64,000 nucleotides of DNA from Castellaniella sp035707805 (GTDB lineage: Bacteria > Pseudomonadota > Gammaproteobacteria > Burkholderiales > Burkholderiaceae_B): NCBI GenBank assembly GCA_035707805.1, contig DASSTS010000051.1:124001-188000 (forward strand), written 5' to 3'. Under the pieces are notes generated by a model. That model had not been told where the DNA came from. It saw only the letters and a program-made list of their open reading frames with translations, and searched no databases. The position numbers and the translations under genes are program-made. Positions 45,508-54,511 of this stretch are shown here, in pieces (positions within the stretch are counted from its first letter, which is position 1; each line of letters begins with the position of its first letter).

Positions 45508-46904
45508 AATACCGATCCACCCGGGGCGGCATGGCCCCCTTGCCCTTTTGCGACATCCTCCTCGAGGGCCTGGCCCCGGACGGCGGCCTGAGCCTGCCCG
45601 AGTCCCTGCCGCGCCTGGACGAGGCGCTGCTGGAATCCTGGCGCGGCCTGGACTATGCCGGGCTGGCGGCCCGGGTCCTGGGGCTGTTCATCGACGACAT
45701 CCCGGCCGACGACCTGCTGCGCATGACGCAGGCCGCCTACGCGCCCGAGGTCTTCCCGCGGATCGCGCCGGTCAAGCCGCTGCAGCCCGGCCTGTCGCTG
45801 CTGGGCCTCTCGGAAGGCCCCACGCTGGCCTTCAAGGACATGGCCATGCAGTTCCTCGGCCAGGTCTTCGAGTACGTCCTGGCGCAGCGCGGCCAGACCC
45901 TCAACATCCTGGGGGCGACCTCGGGCGACACCGGGTCGGCGGCGGAATACGCCCTGCGGGGCAAGCGCGGGGTGGCCGTGTTCATGCTGTCGCCGCATGG
46001 GCGCATGAGCGCGTTCCAGCGGGCGCAGATGTATTCGTTGCAGGACGACAATATCCACAACATCGCCGTGCGCGGCGTATTCGACGAGTGCCAGGACATC
46101 GTCAAGGCCCTGGCGGGCGACCTCGAATTCAAGAGCCGCCACCGCCTGGGGGCGGTGAATTCCATCAATTGGGCGCGCATCGCCGCCCAGATCGTGTATT
46201 ACGTCTGGGGCTGGCTGCGGGCCACGCAGGGTCCGGGCGAGCCGGTGTCCTTCGCCGTGCCCTCGGGCAACTTCGGCAACATCCTGGCGGGCCACCTGGC
46301 GCGGCAGATGGGGCTGCCCATCCGCCGCCTGGTGCTGGCCACCAACGAGAACAACGTGCTGGAGGAGTTCTTCCGCACCGGCATCTACCGGCCGCGCCCG
46401 GCCAGCCAGACCTACGCGACCTCCAGCCCGTCGATGGACATTTCCCGGGCCTCGAACTTCGAGCGCTTCGTCTTCGACCTGGTCGACCAGGACGCCGGCC
46501 GCGTGCGGGCGCTGATGGAGGAATTGCGCGCCACCGGCCAGTTCGACCTGTCGGCGTCCAGGCCTCTGCTGGCCGGGCGCTACGGCTTTGCGGCGGGCGT
46601 CAGCACGCACGCCGACCGGCTGGCGACGATCCGGGCCGTGCGGGACGGCAGCGGGGTGCTGATCGATCCGCACACCGCCGACGGCGTCCATGTGGCCCGG
46701 GCCCATCTCGAGCCCGGCGTTCCCATGCTGGTGCTGGAGACCGCGCTGCCGGCGAAATTCGCCGAGACCATCGTCGAGGCCACCGGCGCGCCGCCGGAAG
46801 TCCCCGCCGCCCTGCGCGGCCTGGACCAGCTGCCCCAGCGCGTCACGGTCATGGACTGCGACGCCCGGCAGGTCGCCGACTACGTGGCGCGGCACGCCCT
46901 GTAG
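45504..46904 (+). CDS. thrC: Threonine synthase
   Basis: ThrC (466 aa) converts O-phosphohomoserine to threonine with PLP; Lys111 in LAFKDMAMQFLG is the Schiff-base residue. GATSGDTGSAAEYALRGKRG and FAVPSGNFGN follow. The N-terminus is MKYRSTRGG only if translation starts at the TTG at 45504, which overlaps the hom stop as TTGA; the next ATG would remove the conserved YxSTRG motif. Translation is thus probably coupled to hom. Confidence 0.94.
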   Translation: MKYRSTRGGMAPLPFCDILLEGLAPDGGLSLPESLPRLDEALLESWRGLDYAGLAARVLGLFIDDIPADDLLRMTQAAYAPEVFPRIAPVKPLQPGLSLLGLSEGPTLAFKDMAMQFLGQVFEYVLAQRGQTLNILGATSGDTGSAAEYALRGKRGVAVFMLSPHGRMSAFQRAQMYSLQDDNIHNIAVRGVFDECQDIVKALAGDLEFKSRHRLGAVNSINWARIAAQIVYYVWGWLRATQGPGEPVSFAVPSGNFGNILAGHLARQMGLPIRRLVLATNENNVLEEFFRTGIYRPRPASQTYATSSPSMDISRASNFERFVFDLVDQDAGRVRALMEELRATGQFDLSASRPLLAGRYGFAAGVSTHADRLATIRAVRDGSGVLIDPHTADGVHVARAHLEPGVPMLVLETALPAKFAETIVEATGAPPEVPAALRGLDQLPQRVTVMDCDARQVADYVARHAL

Positions 46905-46916
46905 GGACGCGCGGCC

Positions 46917-47360
46917 TCAGGCCGCCCGGTAGGTCTGCAGGTGGATGCTGGTCTCGGACTGGCTGATGCCGCGGATCAGCCGGACGCGTTCCAGCACCTG
47001 CGACAATTCCTGCAGGTCGGCGGCGCGCAATTCCGCCAGCAGGTCCCAGCGGCCGTTGGTGTCGTGCAGGGCGGCCACGCACGGCTCGCCCAGCAGGCTG
47101 GCGATGACCGCGCGCGCCTCGTTGCCTTCCACCGCGATGCTCATCCAGGCCTGGATGGCCCGCGGCTGCACGTCGGGGCGCAGGCGCACCGTATAGCCCA
47201 CGATCAGCCCGGCATCCTCGAGCCGGCGCATGCGCTGCGTCACGGTGCCGCGCGCGACCCCGAGGCGCCGGGCCAGGGTCGCGATGCTGGCGCGCGCATT
47301 GTCGCGCAGCAGCCGGATGAGCCGCTGGTCGGTCGAGTCGATGCTGATGTCCTTGATCAT
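46917..47360 (-). CDS. Lrp/AsnC-family transcriptional regulator
   Basis: Regulator of 147 aa: winged helix (STDQRLIRLLRDNARASIATLARRLGVARGTVTQRMRRLEDAGLIVGY, residues 8-56) and a C-terminal RAM/ACT ligand domain. Divergent from the ornithine cyclodeaminase-arginase genes, it probably activates them in response to arginine or ornithine. A candidate -10 (TAAAAT, minus strand 47395-47390) and an inverted repeat at 47433-47449 lie between. The stop is set in GCGGCC-TCA-GGCCGC. Confidence 0.88.
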   Translation of the reverse strand: MIKDISIDSTDQRLIRLLRDNARASIATLARRLGVARGTVTQRMRRLEDAGLIVGYTVRLRPDVQPRAIQAWMSIAVEGNEARAVIASLLGEPCVAALHDTNGRWDLLAELRAADLQELSQVLERVRLIRGISQSETSIHLQTYRAA

Positions 47361-47432
47361 TCTGCCAGGTCCATGCTGCCGTTTTGATGATTTTATGCCG
47401 GAATTCACGCATTTCTGACGATAGTCATTGAC

Positions 47433-47449
47433 GTGTGTTTCCGACACAC
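47433..47449. promoter_or_regulatory. Inverted repeat between Lrp-type regulator and ocd
   Basis: GTGTGT-N5-ACACAC, overlapping a TTGACG (47428-47433) that could be a -35 element for the ocd gene. Its place midway between the divergent genes makes it the best candidate operator for the Lrp-type protein. Confidence 0.45.
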
Positions 47450-47483
47450 TGGACACGACTCGACAATCTTCCAGGAGACCATC

Positions 47484-48560
47484 ATGCGCGGGAACCGGCC
47501 AAGGCCTTCCAGGACCCTGTTTCTGGACACCCCCGACGTGGCGCGCCTGCTGGGCGGCATGGGCGTCCCGGCGGCCACGGACCAGCTCGCGCGGCAGCTG
47601 CGCGCGGATTTCCTGCGCTGGCCGGCATTCGACAAGGCCGCCCGGCTTGCCGCCTATACCCCGCAGGGCGTGGTCGAGCTGATGCCCATCACCGATGGCG
47701 CCCGTTACAGTTTCAAGTGCGTGAACGGCCATCCGGGCAACGGTGCCGCGGGCCTGCCCACCGTGATGGCGGTCGGGGCGCTGCTGGACTGCGACACGGG
47801 CATGGTCCGGCTGCTCAGCGAGCTGACCCTGAGCACCGCGTTGCGCACGGCGGCCACCTCGGCGCTGGCGGCCCAGGTCCTGGCGCGCCCGGGCAGCCGC
47901 TCCATGGCGCTGATCGGCAACGGCGCGCAAAGCGATTTCCAGGCCATCGCGTTTCACGCCCTGCTGGGCATCCGCGAGCTGCGCCTGTACGACGTGGACC
48001 GGGCGGCGTCGGCGCGCCTGCAGCGCAACCTGGAGGCCAGCCGGCTGGAGGGACTGCGGATCCGCGTCTGCGACTCGGCGGAGCAGGCCGTCCGGGGCGC
48101 CGATGTGGTCACGACGGCCACCGCGCGCCAGGGCGTGGCGCGGGTGCTGGACGCCGGCCTGATCGAGCCCGGCATGCACCTGAACGCCGTGGGCGGCGAC
48201 TCGCCCGGCAAGACCGAGCTGGATCCCGCCATCCTGCCGCTGGCCTCGGTATTCGTGGAGTTCACGCCGCAGACGCGCAAGGAAGGCGAGATCCAGCACA
48301 TGCCATCGGACTTTCCCGTCACCGAGCTGTGGCAGGTGCTGGCGGGGCACGCGCCCGGCCGCTCGGACGCGCGGCAGGTGACGCTCTTCGATTCCGTGGG
48401 CTTCGCCCTCGAGGATTATTCCGTCCTGACTTTCCTGCACGAGGCCGCTGTGCGGCAGGGCGCGGGCCGCTGGGTGGACATCGCGCCGGCCCAGGAGGAC
48501 CCGCGCGACCTGTACGGCTGGATGCTGGCGCGCGAGCAGCCCCAGGCGGTGACGGCCTGA
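47484..48560 (+). CDS. Ornithine cyclodeaminase
   Basis: Ocd/mu-crystallin family enzyme (358 aa), expected to convert ornithine directly to proline and ammonia with bound NAD. ELMPITDGARYSFKCVNGHPGN (substrate and NAD contacts, Lys in YSFKCVNGHP), the Rossmann motif ALIGNGAQSDFQ and HLNAVGGDSPGKTELDP with the catalytic Asp are visible. AGGAG precedes the ATG at 47484. The pairing with arginase 60 bases downstream supports ornithine as substrate. Confidence 0.9.
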   Translation: MRGNRPRPSRTLFLDTPDVARLLGGMGVPAATDQLARQLRADFLRWPAFDKAARLAAYTPQGVVELMPITDGARYSFKCVNGHPGNGAAGLPTVMAVGALLDCDTGMVRLLSELTLSTALRTAATSALAAQVLARPGSRSMALIGNGAQSDFQAIAFHALLGIRELRLYDVDRAASARLQRNLEASRLEGLRIRVCDSAEQAVRGADVVTTATARQGVARVLDAGLIEPGMHLNAVGGDSPGKTELDPAILPLASVFVEFTPQTRKEGEIQHMPSDFPVTELWQVLAGHAPGRSDARQVTLFDSVGFALEDYSVLTFLHEAAVRQGAGRWVDIAPAQEDPRDLYGWMLAREQPQAVTA

Positions 48561-48620
48561 GGCGCTATCCTGTGCATGAGGCAAGCCGGCCGCGGGCCGG
48601 ATCCACACGAAGGAGATGTC

Positions 48621-49571
48621 TTGAACACGTCCATCGCCTTGATCGGCGCGCCGACCGACGTCGGCGCGGGCGCCCTGGGCGCGTGCATGGGGCCCCAGGC
48701 GCTGCGCGTGGCCGGCCTGGGCCGCGCCCTGCGGCGCCAGGGCTGCGACGTCCTGGACCTGGGCGACCTGAGCGGACCGCCCAATCCCTGGCTGGCGGCG
48801 GCGCAGGGCCATCGGCATCTGGCGCAGGTCGCGCAGTGGAACGCGAAGGTGTTCGCCGCCGTTTCCGCGCAGCTGGAGACCGGCCGCCTGCCCATGCTGC
48901 TGGGCGGCGACCATAGCCTGGGCATCGGCTCGGTCGGGGCCGTGGCGCGGCGCTGCCGCGCGCGCGGCCAGCCGCTGCGCGTTTTCTGGCTGGACGCGCA
49001 TGCGGATTTCAATACTGCGCAGCTGACGCCCAGCGGCAATCTGCATGGCATGCCGGTGGCCTGCCTGTGCGGCTTCGGCCCCCCGGATCTCGTGGAACTG
49101 GGCGGACCGGGCCCCGCGCTGCGCGTCGACGAGCTGCGCCTGGTCGGCATCCGCAGCGTGGATGCCGGCGAGCGCGCCTTCGTGCGCGAGCAGGGCCTGG
49201 ACGTCTACGACATGCGCACCATCGACGAGCGCGGCATGCGGGCCGTGATGCGCGCGGCGCTGGCGGGCCTGCCGCCCGGGGCGCACGTCCACGTCAGTTT
49301 CGACGTGGATTTCCTGGACCCGGACTATGCGCCCGGCGTCGGCACCACGGTGCGGGGCGGACCGACCTGGCGCGAGGCGCAGTTGTGCATGGAGATGCTG
49401 GCCGACACCGGGCAGGTCGGCTCGGTGGACATCGTGGAACTCAACCCGGCGCTGGACGTGCGCAACGGCACGGCCGAGGTGGCCGTGGACCTGATCGAAA
49501 GCCTGTTCGGCAAGTCAACGCTGGCCCGCGCGGGCCGGACGGCTGCCGCCGTCCCCGGCGCCGGGGGCTGA
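48621..49571 (+). CDS. Arginase
   Basis: Ureohydrolase (316 aa) that hydrolyses arginine to ornithine and urea using two manganese ions. Ligands: GGDHSLG (His98), WLDAHADFN (Asp125, His127, Asp129) and SFDVDFLDP (Asp228, Asp230). The start is TTG at 48621, 5 bases after a perfect AAGGAG; an in-frame ATG at 48576 leaves that site unused. Downstream of ornithine cyclodeaminase it forms an arginine-to-proline route. The last 57 bases overlap the convergent hpnE gene. Confidence 0.9.
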   Translation: MNTSIALIGAPTDVGAGALGACMGPQALRVAGLGRALRRQGCDVLDLGDLSGPPNPWLAAAQGHRHLAQVAQWNAKVFAAVSAQLETGRLPMLLGGDHSLGIGSVGAVARRCRARGQPLRVFWLDAHADFNTAQLTPSGNLHGMPVACLCGFGPPDLVELGGPGPALRVDELRLVGIRSVDAGERAFVREQGLDVYDMRTIDERGMRAVMRAALAGLPPGAHVHVSFDVDFLDPDYAPGVGTTVRGGPTWREAQLCMEMLADTGQVGSVDIVELNPALDVRNGTAEVAVDLIESLFGKSTLARAGRTAAAVPGAGG

Positions 49572-50855
49572 GGCCAGCGCTGCCGCCCGCAGGCCGCTGC
49601 GCACGGCGCCCTCCAGCACGGCCGGATAGCCGGTATCGGTCCAGTCGCCGGCCAGCAGCAGGCCGTCCCAGGGCGTGGCCGGGCCGGGGCGGCGCAGTCC
49701 GGGCGTGACGTCGAACGTCGCCCGTTTTTCCGTGATCAGGGCCCAGGCTTCGACGGGCGGCAAGGGCGTGCGGACCTGGGCCGCGATCTGCGCCAGCACG
49801 CCGGCGGCGACCGCCGCCGTGTCCCGGCCGGCATAGCGGTCCGCGCGGCCGATCACGACGTGCGCCAGCCGGCGTTCGCCGGCGGCTGCGGCCCCCTCGC
49901 TGCGGTCGAACAGCCACTGCCCCCAGGCGTCCCGCGCGGGATCGTCGCGCAACAGGGCCAGGGCATGTCCCGATCTCCAGGGCCGTTCCAGGCGCAGGCT
50001 CAGCGTGCCGATGGCCGCGTGCCGCCAGTCGGGCCAGGCGCGCAGCCAGGTGTCGGCGCCGGGCAGGGGCCCGATCAGGCGCCGCGCCTCGCCGGGCGGG
50101 GTGGCGAGGATCACGCGGTCGCTGGGTTCCCCGTCGACCTCCCAGCCGCCCCCGGGGCGCGCCGCGATTTGCAGGACGCGCTGGCGCCTCAGGCGCTCGC
50201 CCAGCAGGTCCCGGGCCTGACGGGGCCAGAGCTCGTCCAGACCGGCGCGCGGAATGACGAGGCGGCTGGCCGCGGCGCCGGCGCCCAGGCTGTCGCGCAG
50301 CACGCGGGCCAGCAGGGCCGCCTCGGTGTCTTCCAGGGGCGTGTTGGTGGCAGCCAGGCACAGGGGCGCCCAGAGGCGCTCCAGCAGCCCCGGCGGGCAC
50401 CCGAGCCGCCGCAGCCAGGCGGCCGCGTCCAGCACCGGGTCGATGTGGTCCGGATCCAGCGCCCGGAAAGTCCGCCACAGATGGCGGCGGCCGCGCCAGC
50501 CCTCCAGTCCCCGGCTGGCGCACAGGACGCCCAGCCGGTGCGCGGGGGCGGGCAGGGGCCAGAAGGCCAGCCGCAGCCGCCGGTCCGCGGATTCCAGGGC
50601 CAGGGGCCGGATGTCGCAGGCCTGGCCGGGGTCCACGCCCAGACTGCGCATCAGGTCCAGGGTCGCCCGGTAGGCGCCCAGCAGCAGGTGCTGGCCGTTG
50701 TCGGTCTCGATGCCCAGGGCGGGGTGCCGCACCCGGCGCGCGCGGCCGCCCGGCTGGGCCGCCGCTTCGTAGATCCGCACGTCGCAGCCGTCCCGGTGCA
50801 GGCGTACGGCCGCGGCCAGGCCGGCCCAGCCCGCGCCGACGACGGCGACCTTCAT
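49515..50855 (-). CDS. hpnE: Hydroxysqualene dehydroxylase HpnE
   Basis: FAD-dependent amine-oxidase-fold enzyme (446 aa) that reduces hydroxysqualene to squalene. The dinucleotide motif VVGAGWAGLAAAVRLHRDG (5-23), GGRARR and DNGQHLLLGAY near 52-62, and the C-terminal FAD contact LLLAGDWTDTGYPAVLEGAVRSG are present. It overlaps hpnD by 4 bases and ends inside the arginase gene on the other strand. Confidence 0.9.
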   Translation of the reverse strand: MKVAVVGAGWAGLAAAVRLHRDGCDVRIYEAAAQPGGRARRVRHPALGIETDNGQHLLLGAYRATLDLMRSLGVDPGQACDIRPLALESADRRLRLAFWPLPAPAHRLGVLCASRGLEGWRGRRHLWRTFRALDPDHIDPVLDAAAWLRRLGCPPGLLERLWAPLCLAATNTPLEDTEAALLARVLRDSLGAGAAASRLVIPRAGLDELWPRQARDLLGERLRRQRVLQIAARPGGGWEVDGEPSDRVILATPPGEARRLIGPLPGADTWLRAWPDWRHAAIGTLSLRLERPWRSGHALALLRDDPARDAWGQWLFDRSEGAAAAGERRLAHVVIGRADRYAGRDTAAVAAGVLAQIAAQVRTPLPPVEAWALITEKRATFDVTPGLRRPGPATPWDGLLLAGDWTDTGYPAVLEGAVRSGLRAAALASAPGAGDGGSRPARAGQR

Positions 50856-51715
50856 GCCGCCAGGCGGCGCACCAGGCCGGCGCCGCCGCCGACCCAGACC
50901 TTCCAGGCCAGCCAGAACTTGCGGATCGGCGTCAGGGCGATGCGCTGGTCCAGAACGTGCCAGCTGTCGCGCTCGATCTCGTCCAGCAGGGTGTGGTAGA
51001 TGGCCGCCATCATCAGGCCGGGGCGCTGCGAGCGCCGGTCGGCCTCGGGCAGCAGGCGCATGGCGTCGCGGTACAGCTCGCGGGCGCGTCCCGTCTGCTG
51101 GCGCATCAGGGCCTCGAAGTTTTCCGTGTGGCGGCCGTCCAGGATGTCGTCGACCGTGACGCCGTGGCGCGCCATGTCGTCGGCCGGCAGATAGATGCGT
51201 CCGCGCCGGGCGTCGTCGCCCACGTCGCGGATGATGTTGGTCATCTGGAAGGCCAGGCCCAGGGTCTCGGCGTACTGCAGCGTGCGCGGATCGGTGTGGC
51301 CGAAGATGCTGGCCGACAGGTCGCCCACCACGCCCGCGGCGCGCCAGCAGTATTCCCGCAGGGCGGGCCAGTCCTCGTAGCGGAACTGGTCCAGGTCCAT
51401 CTCCATGCCCTCGATCACGGCATAGAAGGGCTCGGGCCGCAGCCCGAAGGCCGTGACGTGGCGGGCCAGGGCGATGGCCACCGGATGGTCGGGGGTGCCG
51501 CCGAACATCTGCTCGACCTGGCCCCGCCACCAGGCGAGCTTCATCCGCGCCACCGAGGCCTCGCCGGCGTCGTCGACGATGTCGTCGACCTCGCGGCAGA
51601 AGGCGTACAGGGCCGTGATCGCCCGTCGGCGCTCGGGCGGCAGGAACAGGAAGGCGTAGTAGAAGCTGGAGCCGCTTTGCGCGGCCTTGCGCTGGCAGTA
51701 TTCGTCAGGACTCAT
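50852..51715 (-). CDS. hpnD: Presqualene diphosphate synthase HpnD
   Basis: Trans-isoprenyl diphosphate synthase (287 aa) that joins two farnesyl diphosphates to presqualene diphosphate. Asp-rich motifs CREVDDIVDDAGE and NIIRDVGDDARRGRIYLP mark the squalene/phytoene synthase fold, and YAFCREVDD, DLSASIFGHTD separate it from HpnC. It overlaps hpnC by 11 bases and hpnE by 4, so the three enzymes are made from one message. Confidence 0.92.
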   Translation of the reverse strand: MSPDEYCQRKAAQSGSSFYYAFLFLPPERRRAITALYAFCREVDDIVDDAGEASVARMKLAWWRGQVEQMFGGTPDHPVAIALARHVTAFGLRPEPFYAVIEGMEMDLDQFRYEDWPALREYCWRAAGVVGDLSASIFGHTDPRTLQYAETLGLAFQMTNIIRDVGDDARRGRIYLPADDMARHGVTVDDILDGRHTENFEALMRQQTGRARELYRDAMRLLPEADRRSQRPGLMMAAIYHTLLDEIERDSWHVLDQRIALTPIRKFWLAWKVWVGGGAGLVRRLAA

Positions 51716-52592
51716 GGTGATCGGGCAGGGCAGGGGCCGGGCGCGGTCGGCAGAACGCGCGCCAGCATAGCAGGAAGGCGTCGCGGCGGCCCAGGATGGG
51801 CCGGTTGGCGCAGGGGTTGTAGCCGCCCTCGGCGAGCTTCTCGAGGATGCGCAGGCCGCCGTGGACGACGCAGCGCAGTTCCCAGCCGATGCGCCCCGGC
51901 AGCCGCCAGGCGAGCGGGCTGCCCGCCAGCAGCGACCGGCGGGCCTGCTCGGCCTGCTCCCGCAGCACCGCCTGCCAGGCGGGCGGCATCTGCGCCGGCC
52001 GCGCGCGGCACAGGTCGGCCAGGGCGGGCAGGGTGACCTCGTGGCGCGCCAGGCAGTCCAGCGGGATGTAGCAGCGGCCCTTGGCCTGGTCGATGGCGAC
52101 GTCCTGGCAGAAGTTCACCCGCTGCAGGCCGGTGCAGATGGCGTCGGACTGGCTCAGGTCCAGGGGAGCGGTGGCGCCGAACAGGTGCAGCATGAGCCGG
52201 CCCACCGGGTCGGCCGAACGCCGGCAGTAATCCAGCAGGGCGGGCTCGTCGGGATAGCAGGATACGTCCAGGTCCTGCAGGAAGGCCGACAGCAGGTCGA
52301 GGAAGGGCTGGATCGGCAGCCGGTGATCCGCGATGGTCCGGCCCAGCTCGTCGAACAGGACGCGGTCGGCCGGCGCCAGGGGCGTGCGCACGTCCCGGTG
52401 GCTGCCCAGGTCCTGGATCGCCGAGCGCCAGGCCTCCAGGGCGGCGCGGCGGACGGAGGGCTCGGCCGTGCCCTCGTCGGCCAGGTCGTCGGCGCCGCGC
52501 GCGAACGCATACAGCGTGCGCACCGCCGGACGCAGGCGCGCCGGCAGCAGGATCGAGGCGACAGGGAAGTTTTCGTAGTGATCGGCGGCCAT
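51705..52592 (-). CDS. hpnC: Hydroxysqualene synthase HpnC
   Basis: Squalene/phytoene synthase-fold enzyme (295 aa) that turns presqualene diphosphate into hydroxysqualene. HYENFPVASILLPARLRPAVRTLYAFARGADDLADEG is the HpnC N-terminus, and QRVNFCQDVAIDQAKGRCYIP is the second metal-binding motif. Two adjacent ATGs (52595, 52592) are possible. A TATACT box (52606-52601) sits only 5 bases upstream, so the message may be almost leaderless. No squalene-hopene cyclase gene is in the window. Confidence 0.9.
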   Translation of the reverse strand: MAADHYENFPVASILLPARLRPAVRTLYAFARGADDLADEGTAEPSVRRAALEAWRSAIQDLGSHRDVRTPLAPADRVLFDELGRTIADHRLPIQPFLDLLSAFLQDLDVSCYPDEPALLDYCRRSADPVGRLMLHLFGATAPLDLSQSDAICTGLQRVNFCQDVAIDQAKGRCYIPLDCLARHEVTLPALADLCRARPAQMPPAWQAVLREQAEQARRSLLAGSPLAWRLPGRIGWELRCVVHGGLRILEKLAEGGYNPCANRPILGRRDAFLLCWRAFCRPRPAPALPDHHES

Positions 52593-52600
52593 CATCCGGC

Positions 52601-52608
52601 AGTATACT
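52601..52608. promoter_or_regulatory. AGTATACT palindrome: possible shared -10 for hpnC and alr
   Basis: The palindrome reads TATACT on both strands and lies between the divergent hpnC (5 bases away) and alr (54 bases away). No convincing -35 is present on either side. Confidence 0.35.
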
Positions 52609-52662
52609 GAGCCTCGGTTGGCGAGGCGTTCGTGCCCCGCTTTTCTGTTTCTTGAGGATCCC

Positions 52663-53778
52663 ATGCCGCGTCCAATCCTGGCGACCGTCGATACGAGTGC
52701 ACTGGCACACAACCTGCAGATCGTGGCGCGGCGTCTGGCGGGCGATGCGGCGGGCGCCCCCCCGTCGATCTGGGCCGTCATGAAGGCGCATGGCTACGGG
52801 CACGGCGTCGCGGCGGCCCTGCAGGGCTTCTCGCAGGCCGATGGCCTGGCCATGCTGGACCTGGACGAGGCCGTGCGCTGCCGCGAATTGGGCTGGACCG
52901 GTCCCATCCTGCTCCTGGAAGGCTTCTTCGAGCCCGCGGACCTGGACGTCCTCGCCCATTACCGCCTCAGCACCGCCATTCATTGCGCCGAACAGCTCGA
53001 CATGCTGGAACAGGCGCTGGTGCGCGTGCCCCTGGACGCCTTCGTCAAGCTGAACACCGGCATGCACCGCCTGGGCTTCCAGCCCGGCGAGTATGCGGAC
53101 GCGTTCCATCGCGCCCAGGCGCTGCAGTCCGCTGGCGTGCTGGGCGCGGTCGGCAAGATGAGCCACTTCGCCCGCGCCGACGATGACGCCGAGGTCACCC
53201 GCGCGCAGCTGGATTGCTTCCACACCGTCACCCGGGGCCTGCCCGGCGCGGTCAGCGTCTGCAATTCCGCGGCGACCCTGACGCCCGGCCTGGCCGCCGG
53301 GGCCGCCGACGGCGAGCAATGGGTGCGGCCGGGCATCTGCCTGTATGGCGCTTCCCCCTTTGCCGACCAGCCGGCCGACAGCTTCGGCCTGCGGCCGGCG
53401 ATGACCCTGGGCGCGCAGCTGATCGGCGTCCACCAGGTGCCCGCCGGCGAATCCGTGGGATACGGCCACACGTTCCGGGCGCCCCGGGCCATGCGGGTGG
53501 GGGTCGTCGCCTGCGGCTACGCCGACGGCTATCCGCGCCATGCCCCCACGGGCACGCCGGTCACGGTGGAAGGCGTGCGGACCCGCCTGGTGGGCCGCGT
53601 GTCCATGGACATGCTGGCCGTCGACCTCGACCCCGTCCCCGCCGCCGGCGTCGGGGCGCCCGTGGTGCTGTGGGGGCAAGGCGGGCCCTCGGTGGACGAG
53701 GTCGCCTCGGCCTGCGGCACCATCGGCTACGAACTTCTGTGTGCGGTGGCGCCCCGGGTGCCGCGGCGCGTGCTCTGA
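52663..53778 (+). CDS. alr: Alanine racemase
   Basis: Alr (371 aa) interconverts L- and D-alanine for peptidoglycan. The PLP Lys41 lies in WAVMKAHGYGHG and the second catalytic Tyr267 in SVGYGHTFRAP. CGYADGYPRHAP and RVSMDMLAVDL are family motifs. GAGGA precedes the ATG at 52663; an in-frame ATG at 52618 is unsupported. First gene of a run with the SDR, radA, TauE-like and KDO-kinase genes. Confidence 0.94.
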   Translation: MPRPILATVDTSALAHNLQIVARRLAGDAAGAPPSIWAVMKAHGYGHGVAAALQGFSQADGLAMLDLDEAVRCRELGWTGPILLLEGFFEPADLDVLAHYRLSTAIHCAEQLDMLEQALVRVPLDAFVKLNTGMHRLGFQPGEYADAFHRAQALQSAGVLGAVGKMSHFARADDDAEVTRAQLDCFHTVTRGLPGAVSVCNSAATLTPGLAAGAADGEQWVRPGICLYGASPFADQPADSFGLRPAMTLGAQLIGVHQVPAGESVGYGHTFRAPRAMRVGVVACGYADGYPRHAPTGTPVTVEGVRTRLVGRVSMDMLAVDLDPVPAAGVGAPVVLWGQGGPSVDEVASACGTIGYELLCAVAPRVPRRVL

Positions 53779-53794
53779 TCCTGGAGGATCCACC

Positions 53795-54511
53795 ATGAAA
53801 AACAGCTGCGTGCTGGTCACCGGCGCCACCAAGGGCATCGGCTGGGCGGTCAGCCAGCGCCTGGCCGATCAGGGCTGCCATGTCGTCGGCCTGGCCCGGC
53901 ATACCGCCGACATCGACTTTCCGGGCTACCTGTATGCCTGCGACCTGGCCAACGCGGGCGAGACCGAAGAGCTGCTGCGGGTCATCCGCGAGAAATACCC
54001 GGTGGACGCCGTGGTCAACTGCGTCGGCCCGGCCATGCCCGAACCCCTCGGCGAGGTCGACCTGGCCTCCCTGTACCAGGCTTTCGACCTGAACGTGCGG
54101 GTGGCCGTGCAGGCCGTGCAGGCCTTCGTGCCCGGCATGAAGGCGCGCAAGGCCGGCCGCATCGTCAATCTGTGCAGCCGGGCCGTGCACGGTTCGGTGG
54201 GCCACACCAGCTATTCGGCGGCCAAGAGCGCGCTGCTGGGCTGCACCCGCACCTGGGCGCTCGAACTGGCGCCCCACGGCGTCACGGTCAATGCCGTGTC
54301 GCCGGGCCCGGTGGAGACCGGCCTGTTCCGCGCGGAATGCCCGGTGGGCAGCGAGGCCGAACGCGCCGTGCTGGCGACCATTCCCCTGGGCCGGCTGGCG
54401 CAGGCCGACGAGGTCGCCGCCGCCGTCGTCTTCCTGCTCAGCGACGAGGCGGCCTTCATCACCGGCCAGGAACTCGGCGTGGACGGGGGCGGCAGCCTGG
54501 CGGGCCGCTGA
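53795..54511 (+). CDS. SDR-family oxidoreductase
   Basis: Short-chain dehydrogenase (238 aa). TGATKGIG (9-16) is the cofactor motif, NCVG the structural motif, and the Ser-Tyr-Lys triad is in NLCSRAVHGSVGHTSYSAAKSALLG; PGPVETGLFR and TGQELGVDGGGSL close the fold. The substrate is unknown; FabG-like reduction of a ketone or hydroxyl oxidation is expected. GGAGG lies upstream, and its TGA stop shares one base with the radA ATG. Confidence 0.88.
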   Translation: MKNSCVLVTGATKGIGWAVSQRLADQGCHVVGLARHTADIDFPGYLYACDLANAGETEELLRVIREKYPVDAVVNCVGPAMPEPLGEVDLASLYQAFDLNVRVAVQAVQAFVPGMKARKAGRIVNLCSRAVHGSVGHTSYSAAKSALLGCTRTWALELAPHGVTVNAVSPGPVETGLFRAECPVGSEAERAVLATIPLGRLAQADEVAAAVVFLLSDEAAFITGQELGVDGGGSLAGR

